A DNA stretch of 8,360 nucleotides from Pseudomonadales bacterium (GCA_020442965.1 JAGRJB010000019.1:1-8360); one strand, 5' to 3'; counted from the first letter of the stretch, positions 1 to 6,245 are shown. Notes: generated from the letters alone by a model not told the origin. Translations and numbers: made by a program.

Positions 1-278
1 ACCGCCGGAACGCCGGTGAAATCTTGCATCAGCACGCGTGCGGGCATGAAGGCGAGCGAGGCATCAGCGCCGTTGGGCCAGCGCGCGAGCGATTCAACAT
101 CCTGTTGCGAAACGTCGCGATCACCCATGCGGCGCGCAATGTTCTCCAACAGAATCTTCACCGTGTGCGGCAGGCGAGCCATGTCCGTGCCTGTCTGCGC
201 GGCCAATTTGGCCATGCTGATGTAGCGGGCGTCGCCCGATTTGGTCTGCAAAGTAGCGGAGAAATCCAGTGAAGTCAT
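1..278 (-). CDS. acnA: Aconitate hydratase A, N-terminal part (runs off left edge)
   Basis: Aconitase interconverts citrate and isocitrate through cis-aconitate in the cytoplasmic TCA cycle, using a [4Fe-4S] cluster. Only the first 92 codons are in the window, and the frame is open to base 1. The visible N-terminus contains LPHTVKILLENIARR, then a Trp-containing segment, then PARVLMQDFTGVPAV, which is the conserved N-terminal block of the AcnA/IRP-type aconitases. The related 2-methylcitrate dehydratase AcnD differs at this block, so AcnA fits better. The ATG at 278 is preceded by AGGAG (minus strand, 289-285) with a 6-nt spacer. An ATG a few bases upstream (283) hits a stop after two codons. 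The cluster cysteines and catalytic residues lie outside the window. The gene starts 23 bp after the mgtE stop on the same strand, so the two could share a transcript. Confidence 0.9.
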   Translation of the reverse strand, partial: MTSLDFSATLQTKSGDARYISMAKLAAQTGTDMARLPHTVKILLENIARRMGDRDVSQQDVESLARWPNGADASLAFMPARVLMQDFTGVPA

Positions 279-301
279 GACATGCTCCTGATGGGCTCGA
301 A

Positions 302-1711
302 TCACGTGATCAAAAACGCCGAGGCGATTGAAAAGTACAGAATGACCCCGATCGCATCCGCAATCGTCGTCACGAGTGGCGCGCTGGCTGCGGCCGGATC
401 GAGTCTGAAGCGACTCAACAAAAAGGGCAGCGACATACCGATCACGCTGCCGGCCAGCACTACCAGCAACATCGTGAGTGCTACCACCAGTGCGATCGCC
501 GGGCCGCCTCGAGCGAGCCCGATCGGTGCGATCGCCAGCGCCATGGTTGCGCCCAATGCGACGGCCACTAACAATTCGCGCCCGAGAAGATAGCCCCAAT
601 CCTTGAGCATAACATCGCCGGTGGCGAGTGCACGTACCATCAAAGTCGCCGCTTGCGAACCGGCGTTGCCGCTACTGCCGATCAGGAGCGGCAGAAAAAA
701 CACGAGCGACACGTAACTCACGATCACGTGCTCGAAATAGGCGATGCCGGCGCCTGAGAAGAGATTGCCGAATATCAGGAGTCCGAGCCAAAGAACGCGC
801 TTGCGGTACAGGATGCCGATGCTGGCATCGCGTACGCCCTGTGTGAGCTTGCCGACGGTGCCGATCTTGTGAAAGTCCTCGGTGGTCTCCTCCTGCAGGG
901 CATCGAGGGCATCGTCGTGCGTGACAATACCGACAAGTCTGCCGTCGACGTCGACTACCGGCAGCGCGAGTACGTCATAGTGGGCGAACTTGCGGGCGAC
1001 ATCCTCCTGATCCTCGTGCAGTGTGACAGCCACCGGGTCACGCTCCATCAGATCCGCAACCTTCGCGTCGGTTGAGGCCAGGATCAGGTCCTGCAGGCGA
1101 ACCGACCCGATGAGACAACGATCCGGATCGACGACGTAAGCACGATAGATAGTCTCGGTGTCTGGCGCCTCGCGACGCAGCACTTCGATCGCGTCCTGGG
1201 AAGTCAGTTCGGGGGTGAGTGCGGCGTAGTCCGACGTCATGATCGCGCCGGCAGTGCCCTCTGCATAGGCCGCGAGGCGGCGTATGTCGTCGCGCTCGGT
1301 TTGCGCGAGGCCGCGCAATAACGCCTGCTGCTCCTCGAGAGACAAGTCGTTGAAAAAATCTGCGCGGTCGTCCGCGCTCATCTCAGTGATGATCTCGGCC
1401 AGCTGACTCCGCTCGAACAGCCGGGCGAGCGCCACTTGCACCTCCGGCCGTAGGTAACCGAAGACCTCTACGCGACGCGTCAAGGGCAGCGCGAGCAGTT
1501 GCTGTCGCGCGACGTCTGGTTGCAATTCGTCGAAATAGGCGGCGAGATCGACTGAATGTGCCGTCTGAATAAACCGTTGCACCGCTGCCGGATCCGCCCG
1601 ATCGAGGCTCGAATTCGGATCAGTCACTTGAAAGCGGTCCATCTTGTGCAATTCGCCGCCGCGATCGAACTTCGTATCGTCAGTACTCAGCAATTTCGTT
1701 GACTTGCTCAT
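302..1711 (-). CDS. mgtE: Magnesium transporter MgtE
   Basis: This is an inner-membrane Mg2+ channel/transporter gated by intracellular Mg2+. The product is 469 aa from the ATG at 1711, close to the usual family length of about 450. The order is typical. A helical MgtE N domain covers residues about 40-150. A pair of CBS domains follows (about 150-275; note EGTAGAIMTSDY and the second repeat with LPVVDVDGRLVGIVTHDDAL). A linking plug-helix region comes next, then about five membrane segments (about 310-469). The signatures GSSGNAGSQAATL and, near the end, DPAAASAPLVTTIADAIG are seen; the Asp in TTIAD corresponds to the pore Mg2+-binding Asp of the family. The frame extends upstream to 1804, but those 31 extra residues do not look like family sequence, so the MSKSTK start is preferred. 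Its ribosome site (GAGA) is weak. Another Met at 1642 is possible. No Mg2+ riboswitch was recognised upstream. Confidence 0.95.
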   Translation of the reverse strand: MSKSTKLLSTDDTKFDRGGELHKMDRFQVTDPNSSLDRADPAAVQRFIQTAHSVDLAAYFDELQPDVARQQLLALPLTRRVEVFGYLRPEVQVALARLFERSQLAEIITEMSADDRADFFNDLSLEEQQALLRGLAQTERDDIRRLAAYAEGTAGAIMTSDYAALTPELTSQDAIEVLRREAPDTETIYRAYVVDPDRCLIGSVRLQDLILASTDAKVADLMERDPVAVTLHEDQEDVARKFAHYDVLALPVVDVDGRLVGIVTHDDALDALQEETTEDFHKIGTVGKLTQGVRDASIGILYRKRVLWLGLLIFGNLFSGAGIAYFEHVIVSYVSLVFFLPLLIGSSGNAGSQAATLMVRALATGDVMLKDWGYLLGRELLVAVALGATMALAIAPIGLARGGPAIALVVALTMLLVVLAGSVIGMSLPFLLSRFRLDPAAASAPLVTTIADAIGVILYFSIASAFLIT

Positions 1712-2064
1712 GCTTATTCTCGCCAGGTTGCCGCAATCACTTGTTCTGTTGTTAGCGAGAGCGCCACCTACGACCCATCGATCAGCGCAAAACGACGCGT
1801 GCAAGCGGTGTGGACGCCCTTCGCAGTCTAATTGGACGCTCGCGCGAGCTCAATGCGGGTTTGCCACGTCTGGACAACGCTTTTCACGGCATGGGCGTTT
1901 CGCAGAATTGGCGCTCTTGCGAATGGCGCGGAAGTGCACGTGGCGCAGATGCTGCCGCCTCATTGCTGCACCGCGCGCGCATCGCCCAGGCGTGCGGCGT
2001 GTCGTTCAAGATCGGTCGTGCGCACACGCAACTTGCTACTGGTTTACCCGCATGGTCACGAGCA

Positions 2065-2097
2065 CGGTTGCTAGGTAGCCTCCAGTTGCGACAACCG
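2065..2097. repeat. Inverted repeat just upstream of the scaffold/SQR-like operon
   Basis: CGGTTG (2065-2070) and CAACCG (2092-2097) are perfect inverted copies 21 nt apart. Inside lies a small palindrome, GCTA-GG-TAGC (2070-2079). The right arm can alternatively pair with GTTG at 2085-2088 to form a short GTTG-CGA-CAAC hairpin. The element ends 5 nt before the ribosome-binding site of the next gene. It may be an operator or a leader structure, but arms this short can arise by chance. Confidence 0.25.
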
Positions 2098-2102
2098 CGT
2101 GC

Positions 2103-2108
2103 GAGGAG
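2103..2108 (+). promoter_or_regulatory. Ribosome-binding site fixing the GTG start of the scaffold gene
   Basis: GAGGAG is followed by an in-frame TAA (2109-2111) and then the GTG at 2112. The TAA bars any upstream extension, so GTG is the first possible start. The spacer from the last G is only 3 nt, shorter than ideal, although pairing through GAGG leaves 5 nt. The next in-frame ATG (2148) has no ribosome site. Confidence 0.5.
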
Positions 2109-2111
2109 TAA

Positions 2112-2594
2112 GTGCTTATCGCTGTCGATGCGCAAGACTTTCTGGCGATGCTGAAGTGCTACAGCGCACAAGTGCGGCGTGATCGACGCTTGGTGGCAGA
2201 GGACGTTCTGACCAGCACCGTTCAAAGCCCACGATTGTGCGGCAGCCGCCTGACATTGGACGCGGTGATCGAAGCGGGCCGGGTTCGGGCTCTTGGGTAC
2301 CGGGTCAGGGCATGTTCGCTAGGACAGGCAACGACAGCGATCGCAGCTGAACGTGTGGTTGGTATGAATGCAAACGACTTGCAGGCCGTGCAAGACGAGA
2401 TGGAACGGATTCTAGCTGGGGAGGTGCCGGATGAAGATGTCCTGATCTGGCCCGAACTGGCGATTTTTCAGCATTCAGCAGGCATGCCAGCGCGCCATGG
2501 TTCGGCACTGTTGCCCTTCCTGGCATTGCAGGAACTTTTCATCGCCAACGAGCGTCGAGCTCGTCTGACAACCCAGGAGATCCAACATGGTTAA
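2112..2594 (+). CDS. NifU/IscU-like iron-sulfur cluster scaffold family protein
   Basis: The product is 160 aa and resembles the NifU N-terminal/IscU fold family. The segment with RLCGSRLTLD (Cys43) matches the first cluster-cysteine region of IscU (ACGD). RVRACSLGQATTAIAAE (Cys68) matches the second (YGCGSAIAS). PARHGSALLPF (about 126-136) matches the region of the third. There, by eye alignment, the IscU His-Cys pair becomes His129-Gly130, so the third cysteine is absent, and the Asp beside Cys43 is Ser45. This pattern belongs to a divergent scaffold subfamily in proteobacteria with the same PARHG motif. Whether it binds a cluster is unknown; it could be a sulfur or iron carrier. The stop overlaps the next gene's start by 8 nt, which implies translational coupling to the SQR-like flavoprotein. 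Start choice is GTG. The family assignment is firm, the function is not. Confidence 0.8.
   Translation: MLIAVDAQDFLAMLKCYSAQVRRDRRLVAEDVLTSTVQSPRLCGSRLTLDAVIEAGRVRALGYRVRACSLGQATTAIAAERVVGMNANDLQAVQDEMERILAGEVPDEDVLIWPELAIFQHSAGMPARHGSALLPFLALQELFIANERRARLTTQEIQHG
2575..2580 (+). promoter_or_regulatory. Ribosome-binding site of the SQR-like gene, inside the scaffold gene
   Basis: AGGAGA lies 6 nt before the ATG at 2587, within the last codons of the preceding gene. With the 8-nt overlap (ATG at 2587, TAA ending at 2594), it supports coupled translation of the two proteins. Confidence 0.75.
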
Positions 2595-3777
2595 AAATGT
2601 CATTGTAGTCGGTGGTGGCATTGGCGGCACCATGACCGCAAACAGCCTGGTTGCGAAGCTCTATCCTGAAGTCAGCCGTGACAAAGTTCGGATCACGCTG
2701 ATTTCGAATAGCCCCTGGCACTACTACAAGCCGGCATTCATGTACGTGGCCTTTGGAGCGTTCTACAAGAATGAACTGCGGCGACCCCAGGCGTCATTAC
2801 TGCGCCCCGAAATCAACTTTGTTCTGGATGAAGTCGAGGGCTTTGAATTCAGCGCCAGCCGTTTGCGCATGTCGTCCGGCAAAACCTATGACTACGACTA
2901 CCTGGTCGTGTCTACCGGCTGCATTCCGTCCCCAGAACGAATTGCAGGCCTCCAGGAAGCGGGCGATCATTTCTATCAGCATGATCCTGCGATGCAGCTC
3001 TACAGAAAGCTCGCCACGATCGAGAAGGGCCGCATATTCATCGGCGTAACGTTCCCGAAAACACCCAATGTGCCGCATCAATGCGGCATTGCGCCAATGG
3101 AAACCACGCTCATGCTCGACGAGTTCCTGCGACAGCGTGGCGTGCGCAACCAAATCGAAATTGTCTACACCTACCCCACCGTCTCACAACTGCTGCGCAA
3201 TTGCCTGTTCTTGCAAAAAGACACCAGCGAAGTACTGCCGGCCATCTTCGAATCGAAAGATATCAAATACCAGCGCGGTTTCACCCTCGCGCGCGTTGAT
3301 CCGGAGAAGCAGGTGGCGATTTCTGAGGAAGGGCAAGAAGAGCCCTTCGATATCCTCATGCAGACGCCACCCATACGCGCTGTGGACGCCGTTCTAAACT
3401 CTGGCGTCTCCCAAGCCTCCAACAACGAAGGCTGGCTACCAACGAATCGCCAATCGCTGCAGCTCGAAGGATTTGACAACGTGTTCGTGATGGGTGACAC
3501 GGTGGATTTGCCAATTAGCAAGGCGGGCGGCAGTTGTCACAGCCAATCGCCCGTTATCTGCAATAACATGGCTGGGCTCATGCGAATCGGCAAGACCGTG
3601 GCGGAATACGACGGCAAGGTACAGGCGGTCGCTCAAATGGGAATGGAGGCCGGTATGCCCCTCTGGTACGACTACGATGTCGACGTCAAGCCGACGCCAC
3701 CTACCAAGATTGGCGGGTTGATGCGCAAAGGATTCAATCGTGGCGTTTACTGGTCCGTCGCGCGCGGCCTGGTCTAA
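2587..3777 (+). CDS. Sulfide:quinone oxidoreductase-like FAD-dependent oxidoreductase
   Basis: The 396-aa product is a two-dinucleotide-binding-domain flavoprotein related to sulfide:quinone oxidoreductase (SQR) and flavocytochrome c sulfide dehydrogenase. It begins with a Rossmann motif, VVGGGIGG (about 7-14). A second conserved block DYDYLVVSTGCIPSP has Cys111. PHQCGIAP has Cys156, resembling the KCxGAP active-site cysteine of SQRs. The FAD-binding Asp motif VFVMGDTVDLPISKAGG (about 299-325) is followed by SCHSQSPVICNN with Cys327 and Cys335. Cys156 and Cys327 are good candidates for the redox pair that carries sulfane sulfur. No signal peptide is seen. The C-terminus (RKGFNRGVYWSVARGLV) is amphipathic and aromatic, as in membrane-associated SQRs that reduce quinone. 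Substrate is not proven: sulfide, a persulfide or another thiol is possible. It sits between the scaffold gene (8-nt overlap) and the DUF1641 gene (16-nt gap). Confidence 0.85.
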   Translation: MVKNVIVVGGGIGGTMTANSLVAKLYPEVSRDKVRITLISNSPWHYYKPAFMYVAFGAFYKNELRRPQASLLRPEINFVLDEVEGFEFSASRLRMSSGKTYDYDYLVVSTGCIPSPERIAGLQEAGDHFYQHDPAMQLYRKLATIEKGRIFIGVTFPKTPNVPHQCGIAPMETTLMLDEFLRQRGVRNQIEIVYTYPTVSQLLRNCLFLQKDTSEVLPAIFESKDIKYQRGFTLARVDPEKQVAISEEGQEEPFDILMQTPPIRAVDAVLNSGVSQASNNEGWLPTNRQSLQLEGFDNVFVMGDTVDLPISKAGGSCHSQSPVICNNMAGLMRIGKTVAEYDGKVQAVAQMGMEAGMPLWYDYDVDVKPTPPTKIGGLMRKGFNRGVYWSVARGLV

Positions 3778-3793
3778 CTGAAGGAGTGCGAAG

Positions 3794-4243
3794 ATGGACA
3801 ATACACCCACTGCGATGACAGCGGCCCACCCGATCGACCGCGTGCTGAGAGCGTCGCCAGAACTACAGGACCAGGCAACGCTCGACGGCATGTCCGACTT
3901 GATCACGAAAGTAGCGCCTCTCTTACAAGGCAGACGCTTGCACAACATCGTTGATCTGCTTGCGGCGACTTCGGATATCGTCGAGATGGCCGATGACGCG
4001 ATGGTGCAAAAACTGATGGCGTTCTATGAGGACACGACCGGCGGAGTCTGGGCGGTGGGCAACGCCCTGCGCTACGCGTCGGCGCGCGCCGCGCGGGCGG
4101 AAGCGCCCCCCACACTCTGGCGCAGTATGCGGCGGCTGCGAAAAGACGACGATGCGCGCCGGGGTCTCGACATGGCCGTCAACTTCCTGGCCGAGCTGGG
4201 GCGACAATCCCGCGCTACGCATGGACCGATGCCTGCGGACTGA
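3794..4243 (+). CDS. DUF1641 family protein
   Basis: This is a 149-aa, mainly helical soluble protein. Its C-terminal half (about 110-140) has the typical DUF1641 ending, with a Leu-rich helix, an acidic turn and RGLDMAVNFLAELGR. The N-terminal half has helices around DLITKVAPLLQGRRLHNIVDLLAATSDIVEMADDAMVQKL. DUF1641 proteins are known mostly from their neighbours: they occur beside formate dehydrogenase-like enzymes in Bacillus and beside SQR-like flavoproteins and sulfur-transfer proteins in bacteria and archaea. The biochemical role is not established. Here a perfect AAGGAG (3781-3786) lies 7 nt before the ATG, and the gene starts 16 nt after the SQR-like stop, so the two are very probably cotranscribed. 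A partner or membrane-anchoring subunit for the flavoprotein is a reasonable inference, not something the sequence shows. Confidence 0.8.
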   Translation: MDNTPTAMTAAHPIDRVLRASPELQDQATLDGMSDLITKVAPLLQGRRLHNIVDLLAATSDIVEMADDAMVQKLMAFYEDTTGGVWAVGNALRYASARAARAEAPPTLWRSMRRLRKDDDARRGLDMAVNFLAELGRQSRATHGPMPAD

Positions 4244-4291
4244 CCGCCAATGGTGAGCGCCGACACTATCCTGCGCACCTATGGGGCTCGG

Positions 4292-4308
4292 GGTCGCACG
4301 ACGCGACC
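4292..4308. repeat. Short hairpin between the DUF1641 and DUF488 genes
   Basis: GGTCGC and GCGACC form a perfect 6-bp stem with a 5-nt loop (4298-4302) in the 95-nt gap after the DUF1641 stop. No run of T follows on either strand, so it is not a standard intrinsic terminator. It could slow polymerase, stabilise the upstream mRNA end, or mean nothing. Confidence 0.25.
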
Positions 4309-4338
4309 GGGCTCGTACAGGGCGGTTGAACCAAGCAA

Positions 4339-4722
4339 ATGATCCGCATCAAGCGCACGTATGAGCCGCGGGCACGAGGCGATGGCCGGCGCATTCTTGT
4401 CGAGCGTCTGTGGCCACGCGGCATGAAGAAGGAAGCACTACACGCGGATGCTTGGCTGAAAGACGTCGCCCCAAGTACAGAATTGCGCAAGTGGTTCGGA
4501 CACCGCGTAGAGCGCTGGCCAGAATTTAGGCGGCGGTACAGGAAAGAACTGGACGCGAACTCGAACGCCTGGGCTCCCATTCTCGCTGCCAGCCGCAAGC
4601 GCACGGTGACATTGCTCTATAGCGCGCACGACACCGCGCACAACGGTGCGCGGGTACTCTGTGAATACCTCAGCGGTAAATCAGAATCGGCAAAGTCGCG
4701 TGAGCGAGCACCTTCTGCGTAA
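4339..4722 (+). CDS. DUF488 (YeaO-like) family protein
   Basis: This 127-aa protein of the DUF488/YeaO family is recognised from three blocks. RRILVERLWPRG lies near residues 17-28. WLKDVAPSTELRKWFGH is followed by WPEFRRRYRKEL (about 41-73). TLLYSAHDTAHNGARVLCEYL lies at about 92-112. The family is widespread and its biochemical role is not established. Relatives of about 115-120 aa suggest that the last 10-15 residues here (a Lys/Ser/Arg-rich tail) are an extension. That tail is encoded in the 53 bp shared with the convergent usp gene. The ATG at 4339 is the first start in the frame and matches the family N-terminus (MIRIKRTYEP), but the ribosome site is weak. It lies 95 nt after the DUF1641 gene on the same strand, so membership of the operon is possible. 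Confidence 0.85.
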   Translation: MIRIKRTYEPRARGDGRRILVERLWPRGMKKEALHADAWLKDVAPSTELRKWFGHRVERWPEFRRRYRKELDANSNAWAPILAASRKRTVTLLYSAHDTAHNGARVLCEYLSGKSESAKSRERAPSA

Positions 4723-5110
4723 CGCTGCCCATCACGAGCTTGCTGAATCCACTGCGGCCATGAGTCGCCATGAAAATCACGTCGCACTTGTGCTGCTTCG
4801 CCACAGCCAGAATACGCTCATGCGGACGATGCCCCGTACTAACGACCGGCGTGAATGGAACGCCCGCCTTGGTCGCGACTTTGCCGAGCTTCTCGACCAA
4901 TTGCTGCGCGCGATCGAGATTTGACTGGTTGACCTCGTCGATCAACTCCTGAGTGACCATACCGCGAGCACGGTAAGCTGGTCGGAGCTCTTCCACGACA
5001 TAACAGCTTACGACCTTGGCACCGAGCGCCTTGGCGAATGCGACTCCTGCTTTGGCCGCTTTGCTGGCGACGGGTGAACCGTCGATCGGAATCAGAACTC
5101 GCTTGAACAT
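4670..5110 (-). CDS. Universal stress protein, single UspA domain
   Basis: The 146-aa product is a complete Usp domain with a Rossmann-like alpha/beta fold. It starts with KRVLIPIDGSPVASKAA, which holds the nucleotide-contacting Asp. It has a central CDVIFMATHGRSG strand-loop and ends with SKLVMGSVTQKVLAHATLPILIYR. The ATP-binding pattern G-x2-G-x9-G-S/T is present except that the first Gly is Ala (ATHG, then GS after nine residues), a common variant that probably still binds ATP. These cytoplasmic proteins accumulate under starvation, respiratory and oxidative stress. The ATG is preceded by GAGGTG (minus strand, 5121-5116) with a 5-nt spacer. It lies 15 bp after the tandem usp gene on the same strand, which implies one operon. 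Its 3' end overlaps the DUF488 gene on the opposite strand. Confidence 0.93.
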   Translation of the reverse strand: MFKRVLIPIDGSPVASKAAKAGVAFAKALGAKVVSCYVVEELRPAYRARGMVTQELIDEVNQSNLDRAQQLVEKLGKVATKAGVPFTPVVSTGHRPHERILAVAKQHKCDVIFMATHGRSGFSKLVMGSVTQKVLAHATLPILIYR

Positions 5111-5125
5111 GACAACACCTCGAGA

Positions 5126-6049
5126 TTAGTCGAAACCTGCGATCGCTGCTGGCGGTGCGACCACCGGGCGCGGGACGATCAGCACATCAGTCGGCGCCGC
5201 GGCCGATGCATAGCGGCAGACGCTGCCGAACTTCGAATTGGACGAGCGTCCAGCACTAACACCGTGCTTGCCGAGCACGATCAGGTCCGGATGCAATCTG
5301 TCGATCTGTAGGGACAACTGCGACACCGCATCGCCGCGCTCGATGATCCGCTCGGGGTCGGCGTTGGAACGCACCTCGGCGATGAGCGCAGCGAGCTCGG
5401 CATCCAACCGGTCGCGCTCGCCGTCCGCGTAAACGTCCAAGGTGCTCGTGCGGAAACCGTAGGTTTCCAGCCGGGCGGCGAAAGGAACTTCATACGCATG
5501 CAGCACATGCAGTCTGCCGCCGGCTGCCCAGTGCGCTGCCCAACGGACTATCGAAAGTGACAGCTCGCCCATATCGACAGCGGCCAGGACCGTTCTCGAC
5601 TCGCGTTGCGGCGGCGTGCGCACGAGCCATAGCGGATCGCGGGTCGAGGAAACGAGCTTGCTCGCCGTACCGCCAAGCCCCGGTTGCCCTCTCGTCGCCT
5701 CATTTTCACCGCGTGCGCCGATGGCTAGCAGGTCAGCATCGTACAGCCGGGCGGCATCCACGATCTTCTGTGCCGCGTGCCCCGTGATCACGCCCGTCGA
5801 GAGCTCCAACTGCCGTGCCGGGTCGATCGTTTCAGCCAGGTTTTTCAGTGCCAGCGCGGCCTGGCGCTGCACGCCACGCAGGGCCGATGTGCTGGTGCGC
5901 CAGAAGCCAGTCAGTTGTCGTCGCGAAGGAACGACATGCACGATACGGAGCGCGGCGGCCTCGTGTCGTGCGAAATCTGCGGCGGACTGTACCGCACGAT
6001 TTCCAGCAGCCGAGAAGTCGGTCGCAACCAGGAGTCGGTTGATTTTCAC
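5126..6049 (-). CDS. Tandem-domain universal stress protein (UspE-like architecture)
   Basis: The 307-aa product holds two Usp domains, about 1-145 and 152-293. Domain 1 starts with INRLLVATDFSAAGNRA and has DADLLAIGARGENEATRG and then GGTASKLV. Domain 2 starts with RTVLAAVDMGELS and has PDLIVLGKHGVSAG and then FGSVCRYA. Both keep the G-x2-G part of the ATP loop and a later G-S/T, but the spacing is 12 and 11 residues rather than the usual 9, so nucleotide binding may be altered or lost. A short Pro/Ala tail ends the protein. The start is a GTG at 6049, giving MKINRLLVATDFS, which fits the family exactly; no ATG lies nearby in frame and the ribosome site is weak. It is the first gene of a two-gene usp operon and is divergent from the NUDIX gene across about 196 bp. 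Confidence 0.9.
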   Translation of the reverse strand: MKINRLLVATDFSAAGNRAVQSAADFARHEAAALRIVHVVPSRRQLTGFWRTSTSALRGVQRQAALALKNLAETIDPARQLELSTGVITGHAAQKIVDAARLYDADLLAIGARGENEATRGQPGLGGTASKLVSSTRDPLWLVRTPPQRESRTVLAAVDMGELSLSIVRWAAHWAAGGRLHVLHAYEVPFAARLETYGFRTSTLDVYADGERDRLDAELAALIAEVRSNADPERIIERGDAVSQLSLQIDRLHPDLIVLGKHGVSAGRSSNSKFGSVCRYASAAAPTDVLIVPRPVVAPPAAIAGFD

Positions 6050-6155
6050 AGCTTGGGAGCCTACCTGACGCGTCGCATAGCGTCACTATCGTAGGCGGTC
6101 AGGCGCAGCAGCTGGTACAATTGGACTCCTCGGAATGTACCTACGCCCCGCGAGC

Positions 6156-6176
6156 AAAAAGGCCTGCGATTCAGGC
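6156..6176 (-). terminator. Terminator-like hairpin on the minus strand upstream of the usp operon
   Basis: Read on the minus strand, GCCTG (6176-6172), a 5-nt loop and CAGGC (6166-6162) form a stem that is followed by C and TTTTT (6160-6156). This is the shape of a weak intrinsic terminator. No minus-strand gene precedes it, so it would act on a short leader or small RNA made before the tandem usp gene, or it is chance. The stem is only 5 bp. Confidence 0.3.
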
Positions 6177-6245
6177 TTGGGAACTAACTATCAAAGCATT
6201 GGTCGTTGGTCGCCGCGATAGCGGGCAGCGCTGTATCGAGTTCGG

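Larger units (their letters stand above)
1712..2111. other. Divergent intergenic region, no gene recognised
   Basis: These 400 bases separate mgtE (minus) from the scaffold/SQR-like operon (plus) and should hold the promoters of both. Several short open frames cross it on both strands, but their translations are low-complexity, rich in Arg, Ala and Cys, and match no family I recognise. I take them as chance openings in G+C-rich DNA. No tRNA fold, clear sigma-70 promoter or riboswitch stood out. The only structured element noticed is the inverted repeat at 2065-2097. A small RNA or a decayed gene cannot be excluded by eye. Confidence 0.5.

Noticed and set aside
1712..1804. N-terminal extension of mgtE to 1804
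   Set aside because: The 31 extra residues do not resemble MgtE and the codon at 1711 gives a family-like start. The family length also fits the shorter form.
1712..1850. Mg2+ riboswitch (M-box) upstream of mgtE
   Set aside because: No conserved M-box helices could be recognised, and such riboswitches are found mostly in Firmicutes.
1810..2154. Open plus-strand frame of 114 codons, plus others (1832-2074 plus, 1884-2225 minus), in the mgtE/scaffold gap
   Set aside because: Translations are rich in Arg, Ala and Cys, have no recognisable family or domain, and disagree among frames. They run into the scaffold gene in another frame. Typical of chance openings in G+C-rich DNA.
3436..3948. Minus-strand frame of 170 codons opposite the SQR-like and DUF1641 genes
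   Set aside because: It is antisense to two clearly identified genes and shows no family motif.
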